Below are positions 1-11,889 of a DNA stretch of 64,000 nucleotides, piece by piece. Each line of letters starts with the position of its first letter. Position 1 is the first letter of the stretch. Source of the DNA: Chondrus crispus. Lineage: Eukaryota > Rhodophyta > Florideophyceae > Gigartinales > Gigartinaceae. The translations under genes and the position numbers were made by a program. The notes below the pieces were generated by a model that saw nothing but the letters and a program-made list of their open reading frames with translations, made no database searches and was not told the origin of the DNA. The stretch lies in NCBI RefSeq assembly GCF_000350225.1, contig NW_005179068.1:107992-171991 (forward strand), in the 5' to 3' direction.

Positions 1-1500
1 CCCCCCCGTCTCCACGATCAATTCAAATGCCGCCTGCTCTCTAATCCTGTACTAATCATCGTACAGTGCAATACCAACCGTTCGCCACCCCATCCATCCG
101 TCTCACCACACCTTGATCACTTGTCCCGCTGGCCCTTGCCCCCTGCGTTACCGGGCACAAACCATTGCCTGGACGTGGCCCGCGCTCCCCTTCCCACCCC
201 CATTCCCCATTCCACACTTTCCGCCCAACGGTTGTCTAATGAAATCCATTTTTGCCGCAATGTACTTGTTGTCCTTTATCACCTCCGCATGCACAACCAG
301 CTCCATGCAACCACAACCCACCACACCGCCATCCGTTTCTCGCTATCATGTGTATGTCGAATCACCTCTTCTTAAGAAGCCCTCCAATATAGAACCAAAA
401 CTATTTTCGTGCCCATGGAACACGATTACGTCTTGTCCAAACCGCAACGCTTCAACACCTTTTTTCATATATCCTCATTTCAGCTGTATATATATATACC
501 GTATGACCGTATGAGACGTGCCCCCATCACTCGCTTCATCCATCCGTTGCAAACCGATCCCTTTCATTGCATTGCAAGAGGGAAAAACGTTTTTTACCCC
601 AAACCCGCTTCAAATCAAATCAGTGGCGAAAGGAGCACATTTCCACAAATAATCCGATATACTGTATGCACAGTACAGTAGTACCTTACTTGCACTCAAT
701 ACCGTCTCTACCACACAGCGTTATCATAACACAAAATCCTCCCAATTTTATTTCTTTGCAACTTTGATGTCCACGCTCTATTTTTCTTTTGTAGGTTTTG
801 TTTTGTTTTCTTCTTTTTCTCACTGAAGAACTGAATAGATAGCACCCCAACCAACATTTCAGTGCCACTGTTAAAATGTACCTTCAAGAAAAACGCTTGC
901 TCTAACCCACCTTTTTCATTTCAACACCTTTATGTGCATCAAACGGTTCGTTTTCAATACAAAAACCGACGAGCAACTGCTTTACTCGTGGTCATGGCCC
1001 TCTGCTATCAAAAAACACACGTGAAATCCCCCTTGCCTTGTCTAGAAAAATAAAACATTTTCTCTCCTGACATGACCGCCATCGCTAGGATAGGGCGCTG
1101 TAGTAGGCGGAGAATACTCTTTATACTCAAAATCTCGCTAGTTGCAAATAAACCTTTTTGTCATTCGCGACATGTTCCGTAAAAATGTTATTCTCAGAAG
1201 AGGCATCCAATTCTTTAAAAAAACTGAAAATAGTGCAATCCAGCGCAGTACGCCACATATTCCATCCACATCTCCCGTTAACAAGTAAACATTTACTTGC
1301 CAGTGGTTAATCATTGACCTACTCAACACGAGTCTTCCAGCCTTATGCGCTGGTATTGGACACTCAAAATGATCGGTTGAAGCTCAAAATGGGTCCCAAA
1401 CCCTATTGGTTCGATTCCTAAAATAAGAGTTCAATAATCAGCTACCAAAAGACGGTGGCGGAGCTATTGTGCTTCCTGCAAGCAATACTGTACGGCAAAG
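1..1500. other. Intergenic stretch, no recognised feature
   Basis: The first 1.5 kb is pyrimidine-rich on the plus strand, especially the first 300 bases, and carries only short unconvincing reading frames. I see no domain, terminal repeat or RNA gene here. A sequence resembling a pol III B box lies at about 1408-1418 but lacks a matching T-arm or A box. Confidence 0.5.
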
Positions 1501-1599
1501 TATTCAGTTTTTACGAAGTGCCTGAATTTCCGCTTTGCCACCGGGATTGATAGAGAGTCAAGTAACCCGGGGGTTGCTCTTCCTGTCGTTTCAAGGGCT

Positions 1600-4500
1600 T
1601 TTCATGTTCATGTGCGCTGTCTAATTCAAGTTCAACTACGCTCGAGGCGGAGCTAATGACCGCCCGGTCTTGGATGGTCAAGGTCACGCAACTCAAGGGG
1701 CACGTCGCAAGCCTCCATTGCCGTCATCTGCGGCGTGACATCGAAGACGACCGTGTTCGGGATGAGGCGATGGCGGGCATCCTCGTCTCGCAAAACGACC
1801 CCACGGTATAGAACAAGTAGGTGTCCGCGAGCAAGAGTTCGCAAAGTGCCCTCGATGGTGACCCCTCCCGTGTGGATCGCCCCGGGCCGGCACCCTCCAC
1901 CACGCACCAGCGCCGTGATGGTGTGGTCTTTTGGTGCGGTTAGAGTAGCGAGCCACATCTCCGTGCTCAACATGTTCTTCAATAGATGATAGTATCTCTT
2001 ATTCGACCTTCCGCTCAGTATCCCTCTTCTCTGCATCCTTCCTGTCCTGACTTAAACCAGATCTCCATTTTCTCAGTAAGGAAGCTCCGGGTTGCCCTGC
2101 TGGTTGGGCGAGCAGCTGCTCCCGGCAGCTGAGTAATGAAGAGCCAGGAATGTTCCCTCTCGCGCGCGAGGGTGATGGCTATCGCCCCCGTAGCGCCATA
2201 GTGGTGCTCCTAGTTGTGTTGCTTATTTTGAGGTCGAAGTACGTTGTCCGTATCGACGGGATAAAACCAGGACCCAAGTTGGAAACGACTGTTTTCATTT
2301 GCGATAGGTATTGCACCCCGCGTCAGGGCGACGTTTGCTTCTTGCGTTTCATCTCAAGGGGTGCATACATCTCAGGTCGGTAGCTCCCATTCGTGGGGCG
2401 AGCTAGGAGAGGCCGGCCATCCATCCCAACCTCTTGCCCATCGTACCTGCTTGTGGGGAGTGGATGCTTGCTCGGAATTTGGGACTGCGTGGGGTAGCCT
2501 TTGCATGTTAGTAACGGTCGATAAAGGCGTAAGAGAGTCCCTAATCAGGTGCCCAAGTGTCATCCGATGCAGGGTGCCCGTACCAGCGGACCGTGTAATC
2601 GATGCAGCTCCGGGTCCACAATTGGGTGACCTTGTCGCCCATCGCATATGCAGCGCGTGGTTCCGCTATCCCTTACGGTGAGTCCGTTGTCGGAAAGCCC
2701 TAAATTGTATCGCAGGGACCTTATGAAATATTTGTTACCGGTTAAATGCTGACAAAGTCGGAGACTTCATTTTAGTCTACTGTACCAGTAGTCACGTAGC
2801 GGCTCGCTCCCGATACGGGCTTTCTTTTTAGCGGAGGAGTTTGACGGGAGGCCCTCTTCCGCCGTTGCAGAGGTTCGGCGTCCTCCATTCGGTACTTGTC
2901 AACGGGTGCCGTGGTCGGTTCATGTATATGTAACCTTCCTCATTGAGAACGGGCCGGAATCGCACCTCCTTTTCGAATTCGGTCTTCTATCGCCTTTAAG
3001 CGCCAAGAGCTTTTTCTGCGCGAGTTTAAGAGAGCCGTAGAGCTTGCGCGACGTTGCGCACTTGTACTGTAACAAGTGCTCTGACTTTCTACATAGGAGC
3101 CCGCGTCATGTTCTACACTACTGGGCAATGGCAAACCGGACGGCGATTACATCACTACTGCGTCAAACAGGGCAATGTCTGTCAACATGAAGACCTGCGA
3201 GTTTTACACACCAGTCCGGACTGGATGTAGTTCTCCCAGTCACTCTGGTGGTTTTGGAAATAATTTTGGAGGCGCTGTTTTACTATGGGACGATTGAACC
3301 GTTAGGGTTGCACATTTTCAGGTCTATTTAACGATAGTCAGGTAGGGCCTCATCAAGGAGGGCGCCAACCGCCTCTAATAATCTGGAGTCAAACTGCGGC
3401 CCGTTTTCAGTAGGCACGTAACGCGGTGCGCCGTGTACGCAACCCTATTGGTGCAGAAAGGCGATGGCTACGACCAAGCGGTAGTAATGCATAGCAGGAT
3501 GCTACTGGTCAACTTTCTGAACCCGTCGGTAATGAAGAGCATGTGCCCGTCTCCGTGAGTTGTCTGCCGTACCTGACCCAACAGGTCCATCGCGAAGAAC
3601 TCCCTCGGTCCGGCCGCAGGGACTTGATTGACATCATTCTGATGCCTCATCAGAGTTCCCTGAGTGGTGATAGCGTGAGCCCAGGTCTCCACGGTCTCGG
3701 CCACCGCCCCACAGAAGGGGTTTTCAACCTGACCTTGGAGAAATGTCTCTGCAATAACGATTAGAACATCGCGCTTTTCTGGCTTGACTGTGAGTTCGTA
3801 CTTGGGTTCCGCTCTGTCTGAGAGAGCCTCCCAGTGTACTGTTCCTTATCGGGGAATAGTTTTCTCCTACCGACACTGCACGTCGAAGCACGGGACCCGT
3901 CTTCATCTGGTTCAGTACTTGCCCCCTCGACTCGGAGCCGTGATACACCATCTGCGAGTTGGTGTTTCACACCAGTTCAGTACCGTACTTCGCTTTCGTA
4001 CTAGTCCAAGCGAAGGCCCTAGAACGCGAGCCGGTCCGAACTTCCAGCAAGGTTGGGGACCGATCCGAGGGCCTCGTGATCCGTTTGGAGGTCGAAAATG
4101 CTCTCGTATACCTACTTTCAGAGTGCAAATAAACCCCATGCTACTGTGCAGCACTACTTCTTGGTACTGGTCTGGTTCCTCTCCGCGTCAGTGAGAGCGC
4201 CGCTCCAATACCCGATTACTAGGCGGTCCCCGTCGGGCAGCCCTCGTGATATGAAGAAGCCTACCTGACACCGGCAAATGTTCGCGTCAGGGATACACCG
4301 TTTTCTGTGCATTTTTAGCGCAGGGATTGAAGGGAATGCGGAGACCTTATTAATCTCCTTAATGGCCTCGTACTCTTCATCCGTAAATACCTCGAACTGG
4401 GAGGATTCGTTTATATCAGTCTTCCGATTTAACCGCGCAGTTATTTTGGGAAGCCCTTCACACTCCATCGGTATACATTAGACATTCGCAATAACTAGTT

Positions 4501-6400
4501 CTTCTGTCTAGTTTTTTGACGGTCAGGCCCCCTCGATGCGACCTCTTTGCGTAGCTCGGCATCCTACCACCGGGTCGGATCACATGTCCCAAATAGGTGG
4601 CACAGATGTCGAAGAAAGACATCTCAGTTGGAGATGTTCAACGACGAGCCGGCGTCCTATGAGAGTCGAATAACAGACTTGCCCGAGATGTTACGTCACG
4701 TTCTGGGAGTATATGATAAGTTCATGCAAGTAGGCCAGCGCGGTTTCACACTCCACCCGGAATTTTATCAATTCCACGGCAAGCTGAAAGGCATGAGTAT
4801 CGTTTTGAAACCGCACGGCAATGAAGCGTTACGCCCAAAATTCGACCCAAACTTCGTCATGTCGGTGAGCTTCTCGGCGATTTCCACCTGCAAATGCTCA
4901 CTGTTACAGTCCGGAAGGTTAAAGACAGCGCCGTCGCAGAGGGACTCGATGCACACATCAATTATCGGAAGCGGATAAAAATCCCAACGGTGACCGCTTT
5001 GAGTTTCCGGTAGTAGACACAGAACTGCATCCTACATCCCTTCTTCAGTATGAATACCACAGCGCTTGCATCTTGGGCCCTGGCGGGTTCGATTACCACT
5101 GCTCCGAGAACCCCGTCAATCTCGCTCTTCTCTTTACTTCTACGGTTGTTTCATCGCGATAAGGCGCCTGATATATCGCGGTCGCATCAATCTTGAGCTC
5201 CACAACGAGTGTTGGCACAGCGATTTCCGGGCTGTCCGGTCCACATATCTTTCAACTCGGACAATATATCTAAAATTGACGGTCTTAGCTCGCCGTTCTC
5301 TCCATCGGTATGGACGTCCACCTGACTAGCGTGCGTTTCCTCACCAGACGTGTCGTTCTAATCGACATTATCTAGTCCGTCCGTTATGCAAAGTCCTCCG
5401 GGTGTCTTGGCTTGGTTATCCAAGCCCTCTTTGATGCAGGTGTCGGGTTTTGCGACTTTTCCGTTCCAATCCGGGACGATGGAGGGATTACAAATATTTT
5501 TCCGGCCGTAGTACATCCTCCGACTTTCATACTGCCGGTATCTCCGACGGCTTATTCGCCAAGGGTCAGGGTTTGAGTGGAAGGCGGCGCTTGCAAGGCC
5601 GACGACTGCATGTTACCGGATGTGAACTGCGCGGTGCCGAAAGTTTCTGAGCCCACAACTGCATGTTACGGGTCATGGACGTGATCCAGATGAACCGTTT
5701 TCTGTTCATCTGGATCACTTTCATGACCCTTGGGCCATGAATGCCCAGTTCTCTTGCGCCCATTTACGGTGGATCTGAAAAACAAATCCCTCTGACTGCC
5801 CTGGCAGCTCTCGCCACGGCCTGAGTTACCGCGGGAATTGTCACCCCTTTCGCGAGACGTATCTTCCGTGAAGGTGTATTCGTTGGGAAATGCAACGTTC
5901 TTCCGCCTGCGTGCGCCTGCCGACGACAGTTATTGTGCTTTGCTCTCCGAGTCCATCTTTCTGTGCTACCTGGAATGGGCATTTCCGAACAACGCAATCG
6001 GTAGGCCGTCGCCAAAAACAATCTTCTGTTGCGGTGGGGGGATCGCTTTCATGTTGTGATCCAGGCATGTATTTCGTCGGACATAGTCCACGCCGAGCCT
6101 TATGCCCACCCGAAACCGCACGCGCGAGATAGATCCACCGACTGTCACATAAACACGCGCACCCGGAAGAGGGGTGTTAGTGGAGTTTGATGGAAGACCC
6201 CGGATCGGCGGTACCAAGGGTCTTGACCAACTAAAGCAACCAAGTAGCATAACTACGCGTGTCCTATCTACACAAAAATACTGCCCGCGTGGAAACGCCA
6301 ACCACGTGGCAAACGTTATGACAACGACTGTCATTTTTCGGATCCGTCTAATCTTGCGTGTAAGAAGAACAAGCCTTGCAGTACTTCGAGTACGATACTG
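1600..6400 (-). mobile_element. Old, heavily decayed Ty3/Gypsy element, minus strand
   Basis: Reading the minus strand from high to low coordinates gives remnants of the Gypsy pol order. An aspartic-protease-like end (LGVDYVRRN) lies near 6.0-6.1 kb. A reverse transcriptase core (FxxLDCNSxxLQxxIAE-like, then a MPFxL-like motif) lies near 4.77-4.95 kb. The RT/RNase H junction is near 4.15-4.45 kb, RNase H-like sequence at 3.75-4.1 kb, and an integrase core (FFAMDLLGQV, ITDGFRKLT) at 3.5-3.7 kb. Integrase C-terminal-like sequence follows at 2.4-2.65 kb. No LTRs could be paired. The element is broken in very many places and looks ancient. The family call is secure; the outer limits are approximate. 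Confidence 0.7.
5670..5729. repeat. Inverted repeat, 26-bp arms, 8-bp loop
   Basis: Arms at 5670-5695 and 5704-5729 are inverted copies except for a 2-3 base internal mismatch. A transcript of either strand would fold into a long hairpin. It lies within the decayed Gypsy remnant and matches none of the terminal repeats in the window. Confidence 0.75.
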
Positions 6401-6930
6401 TAGCGCAACAGCGCAAATAGGCGTTACAAAATCTCCTTTGTATTGGCGCCGTTACGCTTGACGGTGTAAGAAGTACAGTATTACGAAGTTAATAAAGGAG
6501 GCCGCTAGGGGAATGAAGAGAAGACCATCGACAGCACGCGGAGGGCTAGTCTGGTCAAGCCCGACCCCTATTCGTCTACGTTTTCCTTTCTTTTCGTAGG
6601 TCTTTTGGCCTTTTTCCCTTTCGTTTTCTGTCTTACGTTCAAGCACCCACTCGAGGGTGAGGCGCTACGACAGCGTGGCCTCGTGCCAGGATTCGGACTC
6701 CACGTCGTCGCCCTGACCGGAAGGGGGCCGAGTCACGCGTCGACCCGTCCATCTGCCATCCGTTGGTCGTTCCGGTTTCGAACCCACTCAAGACTCTACC
6801 ACTCTACCAGGGATACGTTCCCAATCGCTTCTTAGCACGCACGCCCGGTGACACCGCACTTCTTGCTACAGTATGCTCCCTGAGCCCGCTCCCGCCTTCG
6901 TGAACGGTTGAGCGCCGGGGTGTTATACTA
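6400..6930. other. Intergenic stretch, nothing recognised
   Basis: Between the decayed Gypsy and the palindromic repeat I find no coding domain, terminal repeat or RNA gene. Confidence 0.4.
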
Positions 6931-6934
6931 CAAA

Positions 6935-7475
6935 CCAGACACGGGCCGGGAGCGGGTGATAGAGCGGGATCGGAGGTGGACGCGCGCACGGGCGAGCGGA
7001 CCGACGCCTCGACGCCCCGGAGCAGTACCGGTTCACGGTCCGGTATTGACGGACGGAGGCGGATCCGTGCTCGCAGGCGTGTCGCGCGCGTCCACTACCC
7101 GCGTGGTTGCTTCTAACGCTCGAGATCCGGCGGAGTGGCCGTTAAAATATGTTGGAGGGGTAGACTGTCGGTACAGGGCTGCCAACCTTTGTCTCCTCGG
7201 CAGGCAGGCTCTCCATATATTTATTGTACAAGTTAATCTAGTGGACTACAGTATAGTACGGGCGGTACTGTAGTTAAATACTGTAGACAGTGCGGGCCGG
7301 CCCGCACTGTAACTCTGTCAGCCGTCGGGGCCCACAACACACGTGTAGCGTGTGGTAGACGTGTGGGTGCGCGCGCGCACGCCGTAAGTTCCGTACCATG
7401 CAGCGGTAAATCTAATTCTAAATCTAAAATATAACCGTCGGCGGTTATACTACACCGACACGGGCGAACAAGGAG
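6935..7475 (+). repeat. Palindrome-rich LTR-like repeat, solo copy
   Basis: This segment is similar along its length to the reverse complement of about 58050-58610, which lies immediately upstream of the gag start of the Gypsy element at 54.5-58.0 kb. I therefore read both as LTR or LTR plus leader of one Gypsy family. No matching gag sequence follows here, so this copy looks solo. It contains a perfect 24-bp palindrome at 7287-7310 (ACAGTGCGGGCC and its complement), a CGCGCGCG tract near 7371-7380 and several CTGTA/TACAG palindromes. Exact ends and a target duplication could not be fixed. Confidence 0.55.
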
Positions 7476-7479
7476 TTTT

Positions 7480-8190
7480 TTCCAATGATCTTTTTCACTC
7501 GGTTTGAAGCAACTATGGGCAGCGCACGCCGAATCGATTTTATCGATAGTGTCCATGACTCGGCAACTCACGGAATACGGATGGAGATTGTACAGTCTCC
7601 CAAGTCGAGCATAGGCAAAATGGCGACTATCAGCACATGCCTCTGACGAATCATAGCGGAAGTCAGTGGTATAGTGGGTTTTGGACACTTGGCACTCTAG
7701 GAGTAACTCCTGGGCGAGCTGTGATTGGCAGTTTTTAGAACGATTCCTGTTGGCTAATTTTGCTGACAGGGCAACTGGTCTCTGTAATAGTAATTAATAT
7801 TAGATGATTTAGTGTAATTAATGTAAGGGGGCTTGTACAGTAGTACAAGTGTGGGTTGGCTAGGTGTTTTATACCTATAAGAGCTATCTCCTACGCCGAG
7901 CCTCCACCTCGCAAAAGCAAGCACCTTCGGCCCCAAGTTTAGGCTTCCAACTCACCGACTCCGCGGCAGCCCCTATCATCCCTGCCCGGATAACCGTCCA
8001 GCTAGTGCGCCTACACATTACTAGTGTTTCCGTTTTCGGTTCGATTCAACACCCCTTTTTGGGTTCTTATCCCGCTCTATCACTGCTACCAGGACCCCGC
8101 TCTACGGTTACGTTCAGACGTGAACTTGCTGTACGACAAAGTCTAATAACGTTTTCTTAAAGCGGTAGACAGCTTTGGCTTCGTTTCTTT
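7480..8190. other. AT-rich spacer, no feature
   Basis: No reading frame with a recognisable domain and no clear repeat. The AT-rich part at 7.78-7.87 kb holds short TAATTA-type runs only. Confidence 0.4.
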
Positions 8191-8199
8191 TCCCCGTTT

Positions 8200-9340
8200 G
8201 CGCTTCCTCTGTCGCAACCGTCTCAGGGGTGCCTGGGCTTTTGAGGCTCACCACGGGGAGTTACGTCGTCGCTTCTACGCATCCTCCCTTTCTTCCTGTG
8301 GGAGAGCCAGGTTTTCGTGCGTCTCATCCGCTACTGGGTCGACTTCTTCTTCTGTGCGATCCTTTTGTCTGTCTCCCACGGCTTTGAAGCCCGAGGGGCC
8401 GCCAAAGGAAGGTTTCGAAAGGCAGACGGCAGATGGAGGCTACACGAGGATTCCGGTTGGAGGCCTTGGCAGATGGAAAGCGTCTGTTACTTGGCATCGT
8501 GTGGCCCTAAAAGTTGAACCGGCATGCCCATATCTGGAACAACGGAGATTTCCTTTCGTCCCTGCCTGGCATCAAGACAAAACCGGGATGGCGGGGGTCC
8601 GGGAAACTCGGCGTTGGAGAATCAGACCTGAGAGTGTTGCCCTATCTTACCATACAGTTATGGGTTTGTGTCGCCTTGGTTGGCAGGCTTCATGGGAGCG
8701 TCCATACGAGAAGTATCTGGTGAGGAAGTGGGTAGCCGCTCCCGCCGAAGCGTGTGGTGGAGAGGTTGCGCAGAATGGGGGTGATGCATTGATTTCCGCG
8801 GTCGTGCCCGATAACCAAATAACCATTCATGAACGAGACAAGCACCGGCTGGGCTGGGAATTGTTCGGTGAGCAAGCGGCGGTGCAGGGCTTCGTGCTCG
8901 CCCCTGATGACCTCCGCGGGGATAAAGATCATTGTACCCAATGGGGCCGAGAAGTCACCGGCCCTTAAGCGCGTCGGATGTGAGAGGGACGCGTAAAGAA
9001 GCATGGCCAGTGCGATGGGGCGCCATAGGTTCAGGGCAAGCTTTTCGACTAATATGACAACGTTGGGTGCTGTTTCGTGGCTGTGGTCCGCTCGTTTGCT
9101 GCGGTCACTGACCTGAGAGTAAATCCGTCGTCCCCGTATGGCCAGTTCGTGACACTCCTGATGCTGGGAGCCGCCGCATTTATCTCCTCCACTGAGGACT
9201 GTTTGTCGCCCAAACGCAGCGACGCAACACAGCGATCTTTTCTGTTTTGTCCGTACGCACGGATCGTGCTGCTCCGTAAGCCCCACGTGTTCGCCAACGT
9301 CATTGGTACCCTTCGATGTCCCTTGTTCGGGCCTTGTCAC
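8200..9340 (-). mobile_element. Decayed Gypsy pol fragment (RNase H to integrase N-terminus)
   Basis: On the minus strand, about 8.7-9.3 kb encodes sequence resembling the end of RNase H and the start of integrase in Gypsy elements (for example GYLVIGHDRGNQCITPILR, like the segment before the HHCC zinc finger). Similarity is weak and the element is broken in many places, with no LTRs visible. A plus-strand open frame over the same bases has no domain and is taken as a shadow. Confidence 0.4.
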
Positions 9341-9749
9341 CCCGCATCAAATTTGCAATCATAGTAACAGCCCTGAAGTGCTGTACGTACTCTCTTACCC
9401 GTCGAATCGTTTCGAAAATGCGTGTTGCGATCGATGTACATGCTTTTGACAACTTTCTGACGTCTTGCGACTCATTCATTGGGAAGGTTCTCGGGAAAAG
9501 AGTATATCCAGACGCAAACTACTTCTGCCGAAGATCAATGGAGCGGTGAAGGGCCTCCCGTTAAGAGTTAAATGCTTAGTCCACTTCAGTTGACTCTCCA
9601 TCCAGGGCGTGTTCGTAGCTGGTGCGCGCACGGAGAGACCAGCTCTTCGGGGATTTGTGTCCTCATGTTCTATGTGTGCTCTCTGTAGTCTGTCAATCAC
9701 AGGTGTAACGACTTAGTTTCGTCCTCCATATCGCAAGGTCTCTGACATA

Positions 9750-10420
9750 TGGCAAGGTCTCTTTGAAAGGTTTGACATGCCTGTGGTCCAGTCTAGTGTG
9801 TTGGTACGTACACGCAGCTGTCCTCTGACACCCGTTCATTGACGACTTCACGAACGATCGGGATAGTGCGTTAGTTGGTAAGAAATCTGTATGGTTCGAC
9901 TGCCGAAGACGCCAGCTGGTTAGAGGTATTCACATCATTGGTGGGACCTAGGTATTATTTTTGACCTGTCTCGATGCGGGATGGAATCTGTACGATGTGT
10001 TTGTCGAAATATTGTTTGTAGGCAGCCTACATGCGGCGCATGCAAACGTAGGCCATCTGTATTCTAGCATATAACTTATGCAAGATCGCAGCCAGCTCAG
10101 TTCGTCTGTCTGGCAAGGGCAGGTGTCCTTGAGCCCTTCGCAGGTATAACTCTAGAGACAGTCTAGCGAACACGAACTCATACAGAATTATTCATCTGTA
10201 GATGTACGTGATAGCTTTAGGTGTACCAAAACGGTTCCAAAGATGTATCCCAGTTGTTCCGGTGCTCATTGACTTAGTTTAGTAGCATCGACGCGGGAGT
10301 GCCGTTGTAACGTTTAACCTCACCATTTGGCTGCGGATGGTACGCAGATGTGTACAGGTAATATTGATATTGTAGGACCACATGCCAAACTAGTATATCA
10401 CATGTAATCCGTTAATACGA
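9750..10420 (-). mobile_element. Decayed Gypsy integrase fragment
   Basis: On the minus strand around 10.25-10.35 kb there is a clear integrase-core remnant (YHPQxNGEVxRYNxT, then VNEHxxxWD). Integrase C-terminal-like sequence follows at lower coordinates, near 9.95-10.2 kb. Because this integrase end lies upstream of the integrase N-terminal remnant at 8.7-9.3 kb, the two cannot be one intact-order element. They are separate copies or a rearrangement. Old and broken. Confidence 0.6.
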
Positions 10421-11006
10421 GAAATTCTCAGAACTTTATATTGATAAAATATGTTTTTCAACATATACATGTGTAAAAGATATACACTATTGCACTCTAC
10501 TGTAGGTCTTAAAGGCCAATTGAAAGTCTTCGATCACGTATGCTAGGCACGTACTAAAGGTTTACATCCATTCTAGCGTATGGTAATAGTGCTACAAGAC
10601 AGTTGGACAAAATTCTTTGTACATATATTGTTGCATATGCCATGATATATGTCTTTCTAGATATTTAGATTCGCAAAGCCACATGTGCCCAGTTGGATTG
10701 GCAGCATACAGAAACTCGCGTGAGATTTCAATACGTAAGGCATGGTTTGCACAGTTGGAATTCCTGGCAAGTTACTGCCACGCTGTAGTTGTCGTTGTAA
10801 CGGTGATTGTGTTTGGCTGTGCTTGGTTGTGCTTTCTATACTGCCTTCGTTTTTGTAATACATGACAGTGCTAATTCGTAAGGGGGTTTTCTGTGGTGCT
10901 TGCTGCGCCAGACTAGCTAACTAGGCGGGCACATGAGTTAGATCCAATACATTTGCATTAAGTCGGTTTTAGTTTTTGGGAGGAGATTGATATTGTTCGC
11001 GGAAGT
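10421..11006. other. AT-rich spacer, no feature
   Basis: AT-rich sequence with short open frames only. No domain, repeat or RNA gene recognised. Confidence 0.4.
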
Positions 11007-11191
11007 GCATAAGTTGTGCCTGAAGAGGGTGATTCAAAGGAAATCTGCAGCCAATCCTTCAACTTGACCAAATCAACTGGTCTTCCAATCTTCTTTGCCC
11101 AGATAAATTACCATGGGGTTCGGGCATAAGTTGTGCCTGAAGAGGGTGATTCAAAGGAAATCTGCAGCCAATCCTTCAACTTGACCAAATC
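11007..11191. repeat. Pair of identical 68-bp direct repeats, 117-bp period
   Basis: Positions 11007-11074 and 11124-11191 carry the same 68-base sequence with no difference that I can see. Perfect identity in otherwise degenerate surroundings means the duplication is recent. The second copy encodes the last residues of the small minus-strand frame ending at 11151. Confidence 0.85.
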
Positions 11192-11480
11192 GTGGTGACG
11201 CAGAGCTGTAGAAAGCGGCTGCGTAAAGTTTGCGGTCCACGATTTGCACCATTTCAGGGTCGAGGAAGTGTGTTTGTTTCAGTACTTCATTCCTGTCATC
11301 TAAGAAGGCATAGTACCGCGATTCTGACTGACGCGATAGTACGGTCTGAAAACACTCATTACCGCGTGGCTCTGCAGCAAAAGCTTCGGGCGTTAGAAAG
11401 GCACGCGGATCGCCTGGATTTGGAGCAACGAGCGCGTCTGGCGTACCACTTCGCATCTGTTCTACAAGTTTCATATCCAT
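11151..11480 (-). CDS. Hypothetical protein, 109 aa, unrecognised
   Basis: An open frame from the ATG at 11480 to a stop at 11151. The composition is protein-like (mixed charged and hydrophobic residues, motifs such as PNPGDPRAFLTPEAF and ESRYYAFLDDRNEVLK) and unlike the low-complexity shadows nearby. I do not recognise a family. Its last ten or so residues lie inside the second 68-bp repeat, and the first repeat sits just downstream in another frame, so the 3' end may have been remodelled by that duplication. It could be a fragment of a host gene or of an unrecognised element. No upstream or downstream partner is visible. Confidence 0.25.
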   Translation of the reverse strand: MDMKLVEQMRSGTPDALVAPNPGDPRAFLTPEAFAAEPRGNECFQTVLSRQSESRYYAFLDDRNEVLKQTHFLDPEMVQIVDRKLYAAAFYSSASPRFGQVEGLAADFL

Positions 11481-11646
11481 CGTGCTGTAGACTAACTTCA
11501 CCGTGGAGAGCAAGGAAAGGATTCGACCTTGGAGAAAATTGGAGAGTGTTATTGAAATTATTCAATTACAATGAAAGAGGGGGACATTGAATGTTGGGTT
11601 CGGCTGTGCCCTCGCGTCATCCGGTGGGAGGCACGAGACTAAGTTA

Positions 11647-11697
11647 CATAAAGACATGCAAGATCAAAAACTGTTTCTGATCTTGCATGTCTTTATG
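11647..11697. repeat. Perfect 20-bp inverted repeat with 11-nt loop
   Basis: Arms 11647-11666 and 11678-11697 are exact reverse complements (CATAAAGACATGCAAGATCA and its complement), separated by 11 bases. It forms a strong, perfect hairpin in RNA of either strand. No flanking coding gene explains it. Confidence 0.85.
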
Positions 11698-11889
11698 GCT
11701 GTTACAGCCAGGAAAGGGTTATTGTTTAGAAAAAGCGTCTTGTACTGTACAATATCATGTTATGGGTCTGGCGTCGCTTTTTTAAAGACATTTATTAATG
11801 CCGGAGGATTTACGAGGCGCAGTGAAAAGGAAGAAGACGGTGTCGTGCACTACGGCCACGTGTTGAGACCGTAGGCAGAGCGACGGGCA

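Noticed and set aside
1398-1420. Pol III B box (GGTTCGATTCC), possible tRNA or SINE
   Set aside because: The bases around it do not form a T-arm, no A box sits at the right distance, and there is no poly(A) or repeat copy.
8198-8968. 256-codon plus-strand open frame
   Set aside because: No domain, and it overlaps minus-strand Gypsy pol remnants; it is a shadow of former coding sequence.
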